Positions 26,801-35,481 of a DNA stretch of 64,000 nt are shown here, one piece after another. Both the position numbers and the translations under genes were made by a program. The stretch is from Ignavibacterium sp. (GTDB lineage: Bacteria > Bacteroidota > Ignavibacteria > Ignavibacteriales > Ignavibacteriaceae). The stretch is taken from positions 62,001-126,000 of the forward strand of contig JAGXRK010000062.1 in the NCBI GenBank assembly GCA_018335755.1. The letters are read 5' to 3'. Position 1 is the stretch's first letter. Each line of letters begins with the position of its first letter. A model generated the notes under the pieces. The model saw nothing but the letters and a program-made list of their open reading frames with translations, had not been told where the DNA came from and did not search any database.

Positions 26801-27652
26801 TTATTTTTTATTCAGTTCACTAAATTCAATCTTAATTTTTCCGGGAGGTAAATTATCTAGTTTAATAAAGCCTTCGGTATCAACTTTACCTTCAATTTTC
26901 TCAGCATTTGGTAATAAAACAATATATTTTTCATCTACTCGAGGTGAATTTTCTTTATCAATCACTTTTATCTCAACCCAGTCTTTAAACCTCAACAACC
27001 CTGAATCAGCAGATTTTCCGGCACAAACAACCCTAAAAAAATATTCGGGCCATTGATAACCTTTTTCGTTTTCTTCCTGAGAGGGAATATCATCGGTATC
27101 ATCTACGTATTCGAATTCCCAATCTGCTTCAATTTTTTGATCTTTAATTTTTACAGGAAATTTGGTAATAAGGTCGTGAGCTTCGTCATTGTCGTGTTCC
27201 CAGATTTGTATTTCTGCTTCATTGCCGTCAGCAAGTCCTTTTATATCCGCAGTTAGGTTAAGAATATCACCGCGTTTTGCTTCTTGTTTGTCCCACTTAA
27301 GATTTTTTATCTCAACTCCTGGAAATAAATATAATCCTCTGGATTTCTTTGATACTCCGTGCTTGGAAAATTTTACTTCTGCAAATAGTTCATCCTTTGC
27401 TTTATCAGGAACTGTAATTTCCAACCATAATTTGTTTCCATAAATTTTCTTTTTTATGGTATCGAATTTTTTACCAGATTTATCACTAATCTCAATAGAT
27501 GCTTCTGAGTTAACCCCGACAAATTGTGTCTCAATTTCCAATCCGACTTTTCCGCCTGGGCAGCCGGTTCCGGCCGTCCAGATAATCCTGTTTATATCGG
27601 ATTCTAATTTTATCTCAGTCTTTTTATTTGTGTTACCTTTATGGTCGGGCAT
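26801..27652 (-). CDS. Stand-alone effector adaptor homologous to the PAAR protein C-terminus
   Basis: 283 residues, no signal peptide or TM. Two or three Ig-like beta domains. The last about 190 residues align with the C-terminal part of the PAAR protein (32192-33268): both have W-D/S-K-E/Q-A-K-x-G-D, a GLADG/GLDDG turn, a K-I-x-A-x-W-E-F/L strand, P-Y/E-F-F/Y, KDWVEIKVID / EDWIELEFKD, and a final LPPGKIKIEF / IPPGNIDISL. It ends 15 bases before the C39-like effector starts. This suggests a free adaptor that links that effector to the spike, as the PAAR C-terminus does for the metalloprotease effector. No known adaptor family (DUF4123, DUF1795, DUF2169) fits by eye. Role is inferred from homology and order. 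Confidence 0.6.
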   Translation of the reverse strand: MPDHKGNTNKKTEIKLESDINRIIWTAGTGCPGGKVGLEIETQFVGVNSEASIEISDKSGKKFDTIKKKIYGNKLWLEITVPDKAKDELFAEVKFSKHGVSKKSRGLYLFPGVEIKNLKWDKQEAKRGDILNLTADIKGLADGNEAEIQIWEHDNDEAHDLITKFPVKIKDQKIEADWEFEYVDDTDDIPSQEENEKGYQWPEYFFRVVCAGKSADSGLLRFKDWVEIKVIDKENSPRVDEKYIVLLPNAEKIEGKVDTEGFIKLDNLPPGKIKIEFSELNKK

Positions 27653-27664
27653 AGCTATAAACTT

Positions 27665-28816
27665 TTACTGTATCGCATGAATTTTATTATTCGTGATTAC
27701 ATAGATCTGACCTGACTCATCTATAGCAGGTGCACATATTATCGGCGCATCAAATTTAAGTTCAAATTTCTTATCTCCTTCCGAAGTATAGTGCAACAGT
27801 AAATTATTCTTAACGACAAGTATTGAGTTATCATTTAATGCGGTTGCATTACTGAAATCATTTTCTTCCGAGTTTATTTCCCATAAAACATTCCCATCTT
27901 TTATAGCAAATAACTTGCTTTTTGTTAGAATATACTGGATTTCCGGTGCGACTATGACAGGTAATATCGGAAGCGCATAATCTTCAAAGACTGCATTTCC
28001 GGAATTCCATTCAACGATTTTTTTTCCGTAAATTTCAGTCTCTATCATAATAGTCCGGTCTTCAAGTTTTCCCAGCCAGTAAAGATGCCCATCATTACCG
28101 GAACTTAACCAGATTGTATGTTCACCCAAAGGTAGTGGATATTCATAAACCGGTTCCGTTTGATTTTTACTATTATTAATATCGAAAACAAATGCGCTGG
28201 TCTGATTGCTTGTAACTAAAACTCCTGACGGTAAGTTAATAATTGGTATAACTTTACTTCTTTGATCATAAAAACTTTTCTCCCAATCCATTCCAAGTGA
28301 TCCATTTTGTACCTTATAAACTATAAAGCCAGACTGGGCGTCATTAGGATCAGGCATATATTGAACCTGTGCAATAAGTCCATTTTCGAATGGTTCGAAT
28401 AACACCAGATATGATTCTTTAATTACTTCAGGCATCCAGAATCCATCAAGTAATAGTTCGTTGTCAAAACTCACTGCCTGCATACTTGATTTTTTTTCTT
28501 CAGAAGTGAAATAGATCTTTTCATTTCTCAAAACAACTGGTGTCATAGGCCAGCGTGCTCTATTCCATAAAGATGTTCCTTCACTATCGAAAGCAATTAT
28601 TTTTTTCTGACTTATAACAAAAATTTTTGAATCCGCAGTTACAATATGTCCGGCTTTATCGGATTCATCAACGGGATCGAATATGATTCTAGTCCATAGG
28701 ATTTTGCCTTCGAATTCTCCGGATTGCTCCACACAGCAATTACTGCAGTTGTTAGCAAATATTTGTGCATATATTATCACAGCTATTAAACTCCATCTAC
28801 AAATTTGTTTTCTCAT
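27665..28816 (-). CDS. Exported PQQ-like beta-propeller; candidate immunity protein of the metalloprotease effector
   Basis: 383 residues with a signal peptide (about 1-21, ...IYAQIFA) followed by a Cys-rich start (NNCSNCC). The rest shows about seven propeller blades of the PQQ-like type (recurring I-x-A-F/I-D/K-x-G-x-x-L-W pattern, e.g. IIAFDSEGTSLW, LFAIKDGNVLWEI, IYVITNNKIHAI). It lacks the Trp-docking cofactor motifs of quinoprotein enzymes, so it is probably a binding scaffold. Placed directly after the metalloprotease effector (22-bp gap) and before the next adaptor-effector pair, it occupies the slot where immunity genes sit. Periplasmic export fits protection against an incoming peptidase. 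The function is inferred. Confidence 0.6.
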   Translation of the reverse strand: MRKQICRWSLIAVIIYAQIFANNCSNCCVEQSGEFEGKILWTRIIFDPVDESDKAGHIVTADSKIFVISQKKIIAFDSEGTSLWNRARWPMTPVVLRNEKIYFTSEEKKSSMQAVSFDNELLLDGFWMPEVIKESYLVLFEPFENGLIAQVQYMPDPNDAQSGFIVYKVQNGSLGMDWEKSFYDQRSKVIPIINLPSGVLVTSNQTSAFVFDINNSKNQTEPVYEYPLPLGEHTIWLSSGNDGHLYWLGKLEDRTIMIETEIYGKKIVEWNSGNAVFEDYALPILPVIVAPEIQYILTKSKLFAIKDGNVLWEINSEENDFSNATALNDNSILVVKNNLLLHYTSEGDKKFELKFDAPIICAPAIDESGQIYVITNNKIHAIQ

Positions 28817-28838
28817 GGGTTGAAGTACACATATTTAG

Positions 28839-31800
28839 TTATATTTTCTTCAATTGCACATTCACATTATTGAGTTTTCCTTTTAGCCAGGCAACTATTT
28901 TGGGAAAATCATCTTTATCGAAATTTCCGGTGTCGGAAACACCATGACTGTTAGCAGTACAGCACCTTATAAGTCTTTTAACCTGATTATCCTGTTCATT
29001 TCCATTTTGACCCCGATCGAGTGTTATACTCTTTGAATTTGGATGATCAAAATCAGTTCCTGCAGCCCACTCAACCTCAATATTCATATTGGAATCAGCA
29101 GGTGCAGCACCTGTGTATTCAGAGAAGTGGGGAACAAAAAAGAGGTAAACCTTTTTATAGTCTTTGTGGTTACACTCCAAATAAAACTTACCATTTAGCA
29201 TGCTTCCAAAATCATCATCTAATTTCTGGAACCACCTTCTTTTGTTGCTAAAATTCCAGCCGCCGGAAAACTTTATTGCCAACTTCATTTTAACAACCTG
29301 TATCCCATAATAAATCTGAGTAGTTTCATATCCATCAGTTAACTTACCCGGATTTTTAAAGTGGGATAACTGATCATCACCTAATTTATACAACAGCAAA
29401 TCAACTTTAGCTTTTATTGCATTCGCTGTTCCTTCATTAGTGACCAGTTCATAATCATTTTCATTAAATGCACTTTTTGAGATGTCTTTATAAGCATCAT
29501 CAAGTTCGAATAGATGATTAAATTGCGTACCATTTTTATTCCCGGGGAATTTTATTCTGAATCGGGTACCTTTCAATAAATGATTTAAAGGCGCCGAAGG
29601 TTTAGCCATATCATGCAGCCAAACAACATACTTCCAGTAATTTCTTAGTCTGGACGAACGATTTGTTTTCATTCGAGCAATTGTATCGCAGCTATAAGGA
29701 CCTCCATTAATATGCTGCGGTTCGAATCTGGGAACAAAAACAGATCGTGAAGTACCGGCATCATCTATATTGAGTGAGTATAGATAATCATCGAAACAAC
29801 CGGTGGAATGTCCCATTTCATGATGATTAGCCATAGGGATGTAAGTTTTTCCATCAGTGTCATTAATAAGATCGCTGTCAGTATCGCCCCCGCCCCAGCC
29901 ACCCGGTTCAGACTGATAACAAGCTGCTCTGTATGATGCTGTTGCCGGACGATTCCATGAACCGTTATTGTTGTCTGTTATCTTAACATCGTGTTTTTCT
30001 TTACCGCCATTTGTATCGTTTTTTGCTTCCATAAAATGAAAAGGTCTTATAAAAATATCTTCACTGCCGCTGCTTTTTTCAAGAAGATAATCTTTGTTAA
30101 GCCGCTCCATTGCATTTGTCATACCTTCTTCCCGATGCTTCTTTACGTCAGCGTCTGTACCGCCTTTAGTCGCATCCTTCGATAAGCGGCAGGACCAGTA
30201 GATGAACAAATAAGCTAGCGGTTTATTATCAAGGTCCGCACAATTATGAAAATAATGTGATTCAAAGTGAAAAGTCGCATTATAGCCATATCCGTTAGTT
30301 TTATCAGATGCATTGCTTTCCCGGAAATTTTGCATATGATGGAAATCTTTGTCATTCAACATAGCAATGCGGGCGCCTGAAACATGCCCTTTCGAAAAAT
30401 CAAAACCAGTATCAGCGGAAGTAGATCTTTTGTTGTATACTGCATAAAAATCATTACAGAAATAAACGACCTTCGTAAATATTGGCAGATCGTAGATCAG
30501 ATTTTTATTAAACTTATAATCCGTAAAAACAGGTTGATCAGCCTCAGGTTTATAAATCTGCATTCGACGGAGATTTTTCTTCTTTCCTTGAACATCTTCT
30601 TCAGTATCATAATCAACATAAAATACTGTTGCTCGTGATTTATCATCCAAATTGATCGAAACATTATTTCGATCTTTATCTTTTATTAATTGGCTTCGAT
30701 TTGCTTGAGTAAGGACAATATCATCAAAAGAAAACACCAAAGGTTTATCCGGTTTAGTTATTGTATCACCGAACGGTTTTAGCTTTTGTACATCCTTAAA
30801 AACTTTTTCAAACCTGTCGCCTTTGTTTATATCTCCATCATACCTTGTCCAGTAATTTTGTGAGGACCATTTAACAGGAAGATCATAGTATTTTTGTTTT
30901 TCAGCAAACGAAAAGGCGTCATAATCCTTATTAGTCATTATCACAACTATCGGCTCTGATTTATCATCCTTTGTGTAAACCCATCTGTCTGTTCCGTTAA
31001 ATTCAAAATATAGTTTTTTTCTTGCAGGATCTTTTATTGATTTTTTAAATTGGACTTTTACATAATATACGCCGTCTTTATAAATTGTTTCGGTTGGTAA
31101 TTTTTTATTTCCATCTTCATATGCAGTAATAAAAAGTCCTTTCGGTACCGGTAATTGCTTTTTTTTGATTTTATCGTAATAGACGAATTGAAGATGATAA
31201 ACAACGGACTTAAGATCTTTTGGATCGATATATAAGGGTACAAAATAAAATTTCTTCCAGAGGGGGCATTCCTCCTCAGTGTGTGCTTTGTTGATCTGAG
31301 CTGGGCAATTTAGTTCGGGTGCCTCATCTTTATCAAAGAACAAAATTTCAACTCTTCGGTTTTTCTGCGATCTATAATTATTCTTCTCTTTACTTTCGAT
31401 TGGAAAAGACTCACCGCAGCCAACGAACTGCTTTTTATCATCAACGAATTTTATGCTTGTTTTACGTCTGGTATTTAACTCACTTTCCGAAATTTCAAGA
31501 ACTTCAGCCATTTCTTTATTATACAATTCATAGACTGCTTCCCAGGCTTCAACGGGCCATCGTTTCTTCTGATCATTCTCCACTTTTGCTAGCATTGAAA
31601 CTGATTTGCCGGGAAGAACTTTATTAAAGAAATTTTTTGTAGCTGCACGGGTATTATCACCCCATTTATCATCTATATCACCGGGATCACAATCGCAGGA
31701 AAGTTTCTTTTCAAAGTACTTCATTATCTGCTGATAATCTTCAACTTTATGTCTTTCATAAGAAAGTTTTGCCCATTCTGTTTTTTCTCCAATGAGCAAA

Positions 31801-32183
31801 TAAAGAATGTTTTTTGCTCTTTCATCTGAAAGCTTAAAGTTAAATTCATCTGTGCCTGATGTATCGGTATGGCCTGCAATTATCATCCTCTTTGATGGAT
31901 CAAATTCAAATTGCTTGAACACAATAGCTAATGCCTTAATTCCGGTAATGTAAAGAGTTTCATCGGAGGATTCCATGTTTCCATTTGATGAACTTTTTCC
32001 CTGCGGATTATCCGGCATAACAACACAGCTGTTAAGGTGAAATAATACATCTTCCATTTCAAGGATATGCATTTTCACCATTTTGAGAATTACTTCATTT
32101 TTACGGTTGGTAATAGCTGATGATTTACCTTTGCCGAAAATCTTTTTGAAAATTACCTGAACTACTGTACTGCCGTCTTTCAT
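28839..32183 (-). CDS. T6SS effector candidate: OmpA/PG-binding module + zinc metalloprotease
   Basis: 1114 residues, no signal peptide. N-terminal module as in the C39-like effector: OmpA_C-like first half (about 38-135, AGHTDTSG 103-110), inserted PG-binding-like segment (about 162-225), OmpA end (FVGCGESFPIE...KNRRVEILFFD, 253-284). A long middle part (about 310-640) with beta-rich repeats of unknown family follows. The catalytic region has H788-E-M-G-H792-S-T-G795-C-F-D798, which fits the zincin pattern HExxHxxGxxD seen in snapalysin-like metzincins; Asp798 would replace the third His ligand. A basic, aromatic C-terminal 250 residues follows. It starts 8 bases after the PAAR gene, so it is the spike-linked effector. 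Target may be periplasmic or cell-wall protein; exact substrate unknown. Confidence 0.82.
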   Translation of the reverse strand: MKDGSTVVQVIFKKIFGKGKSSAITNRKNEVILKMVKMHILEMEDVLFHLNSCVVMPDNPQGKSSSNGNMESSDETLYITGIKALAIVFKQFEFDPSKRMIIAGHTDTSGTDEFNFKLSDERAKNILYLLIGEKTEWAKLSYERHKVEDYQQIMKYFEKKLSCDCDPGDIDDKWGDNTRAATKNFFNKVLPGKSVSMLAKVENDQKKRWPVEAWEAVYELYNKEMAEVLEISESELNTRRKTSIKFVDDKKQFVGCGESFPIESKEKNNYRSQKNRRVEILFFDKDEAPELNCPAQINKAHTEEECPLWKKFYFVPLYIDPKDLKSVVYHLQFVYYDKIKKKQLPVPKGLFITAYEDGNKKLPTETIYKDGVYYVKVQFKKSIKDPARKKLYFEFNGTDRWVYTKDDKSEPIVVIMTNKDYDAFSFAEKQKYYDLPVKWSSQNYWTRYDGDINKGDRFEKVFKDVQKLKPFGDTITKPDKPLVFSFDDIVLTQANRSQLIKDKDRNNVSINLDDKSRATVFYVDYDTEEDVQGKKKNLRRMQIYKPEADQPVFTDYKFNKNLIYDLPIFTKVVYFCNDFYAVYNKRSTSADTGFDFSKGHVSGARIAMLNDKDFHHMQNFRESNASDKTNGYGYNATFHFESHYFHNCADLDNKPLAYLFIYWSCRLSKDATKGGTDADVKKHREEGMTNAMERLNKDYLLEKSSGSEDIFIRPFHFMEAKNDTNGGKEKHDVKITDNNNGSWNRPATASYRAACYQSEPGGWGGGDTDSDLINDTDGKTYIPMANHHEMGHSTGCFDDYLYSLNIDDAGTSRSVFVPRFEPQHINGGPYSCDTIARMKTNRSSRLRNYWKYVVWLHDMAKPSAPLNHLLKGTRFRIKFPGNKNGTQFNHLFELDDAYKDISKSAFNENDYELVTNEGTANAIKAKVDLLLYKLGDDQLSHFKNPGKLTDGYETTQIYYGIQVVKMKLAIKFSGGWNFSNKRRWFQKLDDDFGSMLNGKFYLECNHKDYKKVYLFFVPHFSEYTGAAPADSNMNIEVEWAAGTDFDHPNSKSITLDRGQNGNEQDNQVKRLIRCCTANSHGVSDTGNFDKDDFPKIVAWLKGKLNNVNVQLKKI

Positions 32184-32191
32184 TTTTTATA

Positions 32192-33268
32192 TCATGGAAT
32201 AAGAGAAATATCAATATTTCCCGGAGGGATTTTTTCTATTTTAGTTTTACCGCTTCCGTCCAGTTTACCTTCTTTAATTTCCCCGCTTGGTAAGACTATT
32301 TTATACTTTTTATTTGCGAGTGGATTTCCATCTTCATCTTTGAATTCTAATTCAATCCAGTCTTCATAATACAAAAGAGGAGATTTGCAATGAAGATCTG
32401 AACAGTAAGCTTCAAAATAAAAATATGGTTGAGAGTATCTTCCTATATTTTCTTTGTGTTCAATTATATTTGTAAACTTTTCATCAAGTTTAAGTTCCCA
32501 CTCTATTTCAGCTTTATCGCCTTTTATTGTTGTTTCGGATCTTTCAAGTATTTGATCCTGGTAATTTGCGTCTTTAACAAAAATTACAAATTCTACTTTT
32601 TCACCATCATCGAGTCCCATTGATTTTACAGATAGTTTTACTTTATCCCCAACCTTGGCAGTTTCTTTAGACCATGCCGGGCTAAAAATATTTCTTAAGA
32701 TCACTTTCGCTTCACCCTCGGAAAGGGAATCCCTTGCAATTCTTCCATCAGACTTGATAACACTTTCTGAATCCTTACTATCAGTATCAGTTAGTTTATA
32801 CGGAATACCTGTTATTGTATTGCCAGCCTTATCTTTAAACTCAAATTCAATCCAGTGTTCTTCTTTGGTTGAAGCTTCTACATTATCCGATAAAGCATTC
32901 TTTGCCCCGGCATTAGCTGAAGCTGCACCGCTTGAACCAGCACCGCCGCCACTTCCACTTCCGCTGCCAGCAGTACCAATCATTACAGTTGGGCAACCCA
33001 TAACTATTGAATCTGGAGGTCCAACACAAGTAGCCATGTCTCCGACTCTGGCAGCCGGCATATTACCAATTAAAACTGTTGGGCTGCCTGGTGGTAAAAT
33101 TGGTCCGCCAACATGCGGAATGGGTGGTGTACCAGGTGTTACCATCGGACAAACATGCATATCGCCGACCCTAGCTGCGGGCATATTACCTATTAAAACA
33201 GTTGGACAACCAACAACTATAACTCCGCCGTGAGTGCAACTATCACCTATTCTTGCAGCTAAACTCAT
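32192..33268 (-). CDS. PAAR spike-tip protein with C-terminal adaptor domain
   Basis: 358 residues. PAAR domain (1-95) with repeated metal-site and turn motifs: RIGDSCTHGG, then C/S-PTVLIGNMPAARVGDM twice and a third CPTVMIGT; this forms the cone on top of the VgrG trimer. A Gly/Ser/Ala-rich linker (about 96-125) leads to a beta-rich region (130-358) of two Ig-like units that is homologous to the free adaptor at 26801-27652. Located between vgrG and the metalloprotease effector with gaps of 21 and 8 bases, so spike, tip and cargo are made together. The linker plus adaptor suggests non-covalent loading of the OmpA-type effector. Confidence 0.93.
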   Translation of the reverse strand: MSLAARIGDSCTHGGVIVVGCPTVLIGNMPAARVGDMHVCPMVTPGTPPIPHVGGPILPPGSPTVLIGNMPAARVGDMATCVGPPDSIVMGCPTVMIGTAGSGSGSGGGAGSSGAASANAGAKNALSDNVEASTKEEHWIEFEFKDKAGNTITGIPYKLTDTDSKDSESVIKSDGRIARDSLSEGEAKVILRNIFSPAWSKETAKVGDKVKLSVKSMGLDDGEKVEFVIFVKDANYQDQILERSETTIKGDKAEIEWELKLDEKFTNIIEHKENIGRYSQPYFYFEAYCSDLHCKSPLLYYEDWIELEFKDEDGNPLANKKYKIVLPSGEIKEGKLDGSGKTKIEKIPPGNIDISLIP

Positions 33269-33289
33269 TTAATATTCTTCTTTTGATTA

Positions 33290-35422
33290 TCAATTAATTT
33301 TTACCAAACTGCCTTTTATCGTGTTAATTCCGGACGCTTCAACAGTTGTCATTGCTCCTTTAACATCCGTTTTTACCCCGCCTTCAAGGGTTGAGTTAAG
33401 ACCTTTTAACTTTAAATCTGTTGATGCTTCGGTAGTTACTTTCATACCTTTTTGTTTTAAGTCACTTTTAGCTTCTTGTTTTATATTGGCAGATTTAACT
33501 TCAAAATCCTGTTTGGTTTCAGTTTTCATATTACCGGATTTTATCTTAAAATCCTCTTCAATTTCCATTGATAGATTTTTTGATTTTATATTTATATCTC
33601 CCTTAGCAAGTATATCAATGTTTCCGTCCTTTGTTTCAATAACAATTTTCTGTTTTGCAATATCAATGATAATAGTGTTATTACCGGGCTTATCCGAAAT
33701 CTGAATTTTTTCTTCGCCGCCCTTATCATTAATAATTAAATAATGACCTTCCTTGCTCACAACTTCAATTTTAGTATTCTTATCATCCATCAGAATTTTA
33801 TGACCTTCTTTACTGGTCACTTCTATATTCTGATTTTTATCATCCATAGTTACTTTGTGTTTGTCCTTTGAAATCACTTCAATCTTGTCATCCTTATCAT
33901 CTAAAGTAATTTTATGAGAGTCTGATGATTTCAGGATGATCTGTGTTTCATTTGATTTATCATCGAGAATGAATTCATTACCTGAAGCCGTCCTGATCAT
34001 GTTCTGGGATTTATTCTTAGCGGAAACAGGTGAAGCCTGAGAAGGATTTGGAATAGTTCCGAGTCCAATTGGTCTGTCAACATTACCATCAACACAAGCC
34101 CAGAGTAATTCTGTGTCTTTATGATTTGGAAAATGAACACCATAACCTGAACCAGTGTAGTTTTGTGTAAGTCTTATTGGAAGCGAGGCTTCACCGTTGG
34201 ATTTATCACTAATGTCAAAAAGCATCTTCGCTCTGTATCTTCCATGATCATCAAGAAATGCATATTCATCACTTGCCCCGGATTCAAGTTTAGCGCTCAT
34301 AATTCCTGATATTTTCGGAATTGTAGTTTTTCTTAAAGGACGAAAATCTATTTCAAATTGTATTGCTTCAAACCTACAGTCAAATAACATATCTGTTGAT
34401 TGTAATCTTTGCGGTACAGCAAACTGCCCTTTTTGAGAACCAGCTGAAAAAACTTTTGTGATTATATATTCACTATTCCAATCGTCACGATAATGTTTTT
34501 CAAGTTTAAAGCGGTAGCCGGCACTGAAAAGTCTGCAATTAGTTTTGCCAACATATATTTTACTTTGAGCGATAAATTCCTGGTTTCTTATTTTAGCAAG
34601 AAACTCTGCATCCTTCTCATTTTCAAAATTATCACCGTAGTCATAGTAAGTTCCCGGCAAATCTGAATTAATTCTGCTCTGCGCCATTAACTGCTTTTCC
34701 GGGAAGAGATAGTTATAATCTTTTAGTTGAACGGATCCGGTTACCACCTTTTCATTTGAAGTGATATCAAGAATGGATTCCACGTCTCCAAAGGGATCCT
34801 GATTTTCATTATAGCCTATGGGTTCAGAAAATTTCAAATCAGGTAGTTTTGTATTATCGTCAGTAAAACAAACCACATCTTTATCACTACTGTGATCGAA
34901 ATAATAATAAATACCAAAATGTTCAAGGCGGCGATTCAGAAAATCAAAATCTGTTTCCCTGTACTGAACAATAAATTCACTTTTAGGATATTTATTTTTC
35001 AGGTCAACTTTAAAATCCTGACCGCTTAAGCCATTCTTATCAAGTACAGTTTTAATGAGATCATTTATCTCAATGTTCTGGTAAACCTCATTTTGAAAAT
35101 TGAGTTTGGTTTTCCATAATCTCGGAACTAAAACCACTTTGTAGAATACTTCATCTTTAGTTTGGCCAAACTGATTAAACTGTGAAATTATACCATGAAT
35201 TACTCTTTCACTGTTATCAGACCTTATCATTGTAAAAGATGCAGACTTATTAAGTATTTTAGAAGAATCAAGCTTCTTCTCATAAGAAGCAAGAACTATT
35301 CTGAATTCGAATAAACCGGATATTTCCTCCTCACCTTCAAACGAAACAACCCCTACTGTTCCATCCTCTACATCTGAAAAATGCATTTTATAATACGGTT
35401 CATTAAACTTATGTTCAGCCAT
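33290..35422 (-). CDS. vgrG: T6SS spike protein VgrG (TssI)
   Basis: Trimeric puncturing spike, 710 residues. N-terminal gp27-like part (about 1-370, with FRIVLAS, YRETDFDFLNRRLEHFGIYYYF at 154-175), gp5 OB-fold (about 370-470, GRYRAKMLFD...LPIRLTQNYTGSGYGVHFP), then a long beta-helix needle (480-710) built from two repeat types. No extra enzymatic domain, so it is a structural spike. It follows clpV by 59 bases and precedes the PAAR gene, forming the delivery set. The needle is longer and more regular than in a minimal VgrG. Confidence 0.95.
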   Translation of the reverse strand: MAEHKFNEPYYKMHFSDVEDGTVGVVSFEGEEEISGLFEFRIVLASYEKKLDSSKILNKSASFTMIRSDNSERVIHGIISQFNQFGQTKDEVFYKVVLVPRLWKTKLNFQNEVYQNIEINDLIKTVLDKNGLSGQDFKVDLKNKYPKSEFIVQYRETDFDFLNRRLEHFGIYYYFDHSSDKDVVCFTDDNTKLPDLKFSEPIGYNENQDPFGDVESILDITSNEKVVTGSVQLKDYNYLFPEKQLMAQSRINSDLPGTYYDYGDNFENEKDAEFLAKIRNQEFIAQSKIYVGKTNCRLFSAGYRFKLEKHYRDDWNSEYIITKVFSAGSQKGQFAVPQRLQSTDMLFDCRFEAIQFEIDFRPLRKTTIPKISGIMSAKLESGASDEYAFLDDHGRYRAKMLFDISDKSNGEASLPIRLTQNYTGSGYGVHFPNHKDTELLWACVDGNVDRPIGLGTIPNPSQASPVSAKNKSQNMIRTASGNEFILDDKSNETQIILKSSDSHKITLDDKDDKIEVISKDKHKVTMDDKNQNIEVTSKEGHKILMDDKNTKIEVVSKEGHYLIINDKGGEEKIQISDKPGNNTIIIDIAKQKIVIETKDGNIDILAKGDINIKSKNLSMEIEEDFKIKSGNMKTETKQDFEVKSANIKQEAKSDLKQKGMKVTTEASTDLKLKGLNSTLEGGVKTDVKGAMTTVEASGINTIKGSLVKIN
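33623..33985 (-). repeat. Tandem needle repeats inside vgrG
   Basis: Residues about 480-600 of VgrG contain about four to five copies of a 19-residue beta-helix repeat (consensus S-K-x-x-H-K-I-x-M/L-D-D-K-x-x-K-I-E-V-x). A second repeat type rich in K, D, S and T follows up to the C-terminus. They form the triangular beta-needle; the DNA repeats are diverged. Confidence 0.8.
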
Positions 35423-35481
35423 TTAAGCCTCTCAATCAAAATTTATTTTTAAATTCCATTCAAACATCTACTGGATTTCCT

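Noticed and set aside
32655-33233. 192-codon open frame on the plus strand opposite the PAAR gene
   Set aside because: Shadow of the PAAR gene; composition is a reverse image of the Gly/Pro-rich PAAR repeats, with no ribosome site.
33623-33985. Regular repeats considered as CRISPR or minisatellite
   Set aside because: They are in frame with VgrG, diverged at DNA level and encode its beta-helix needle; no spacers.
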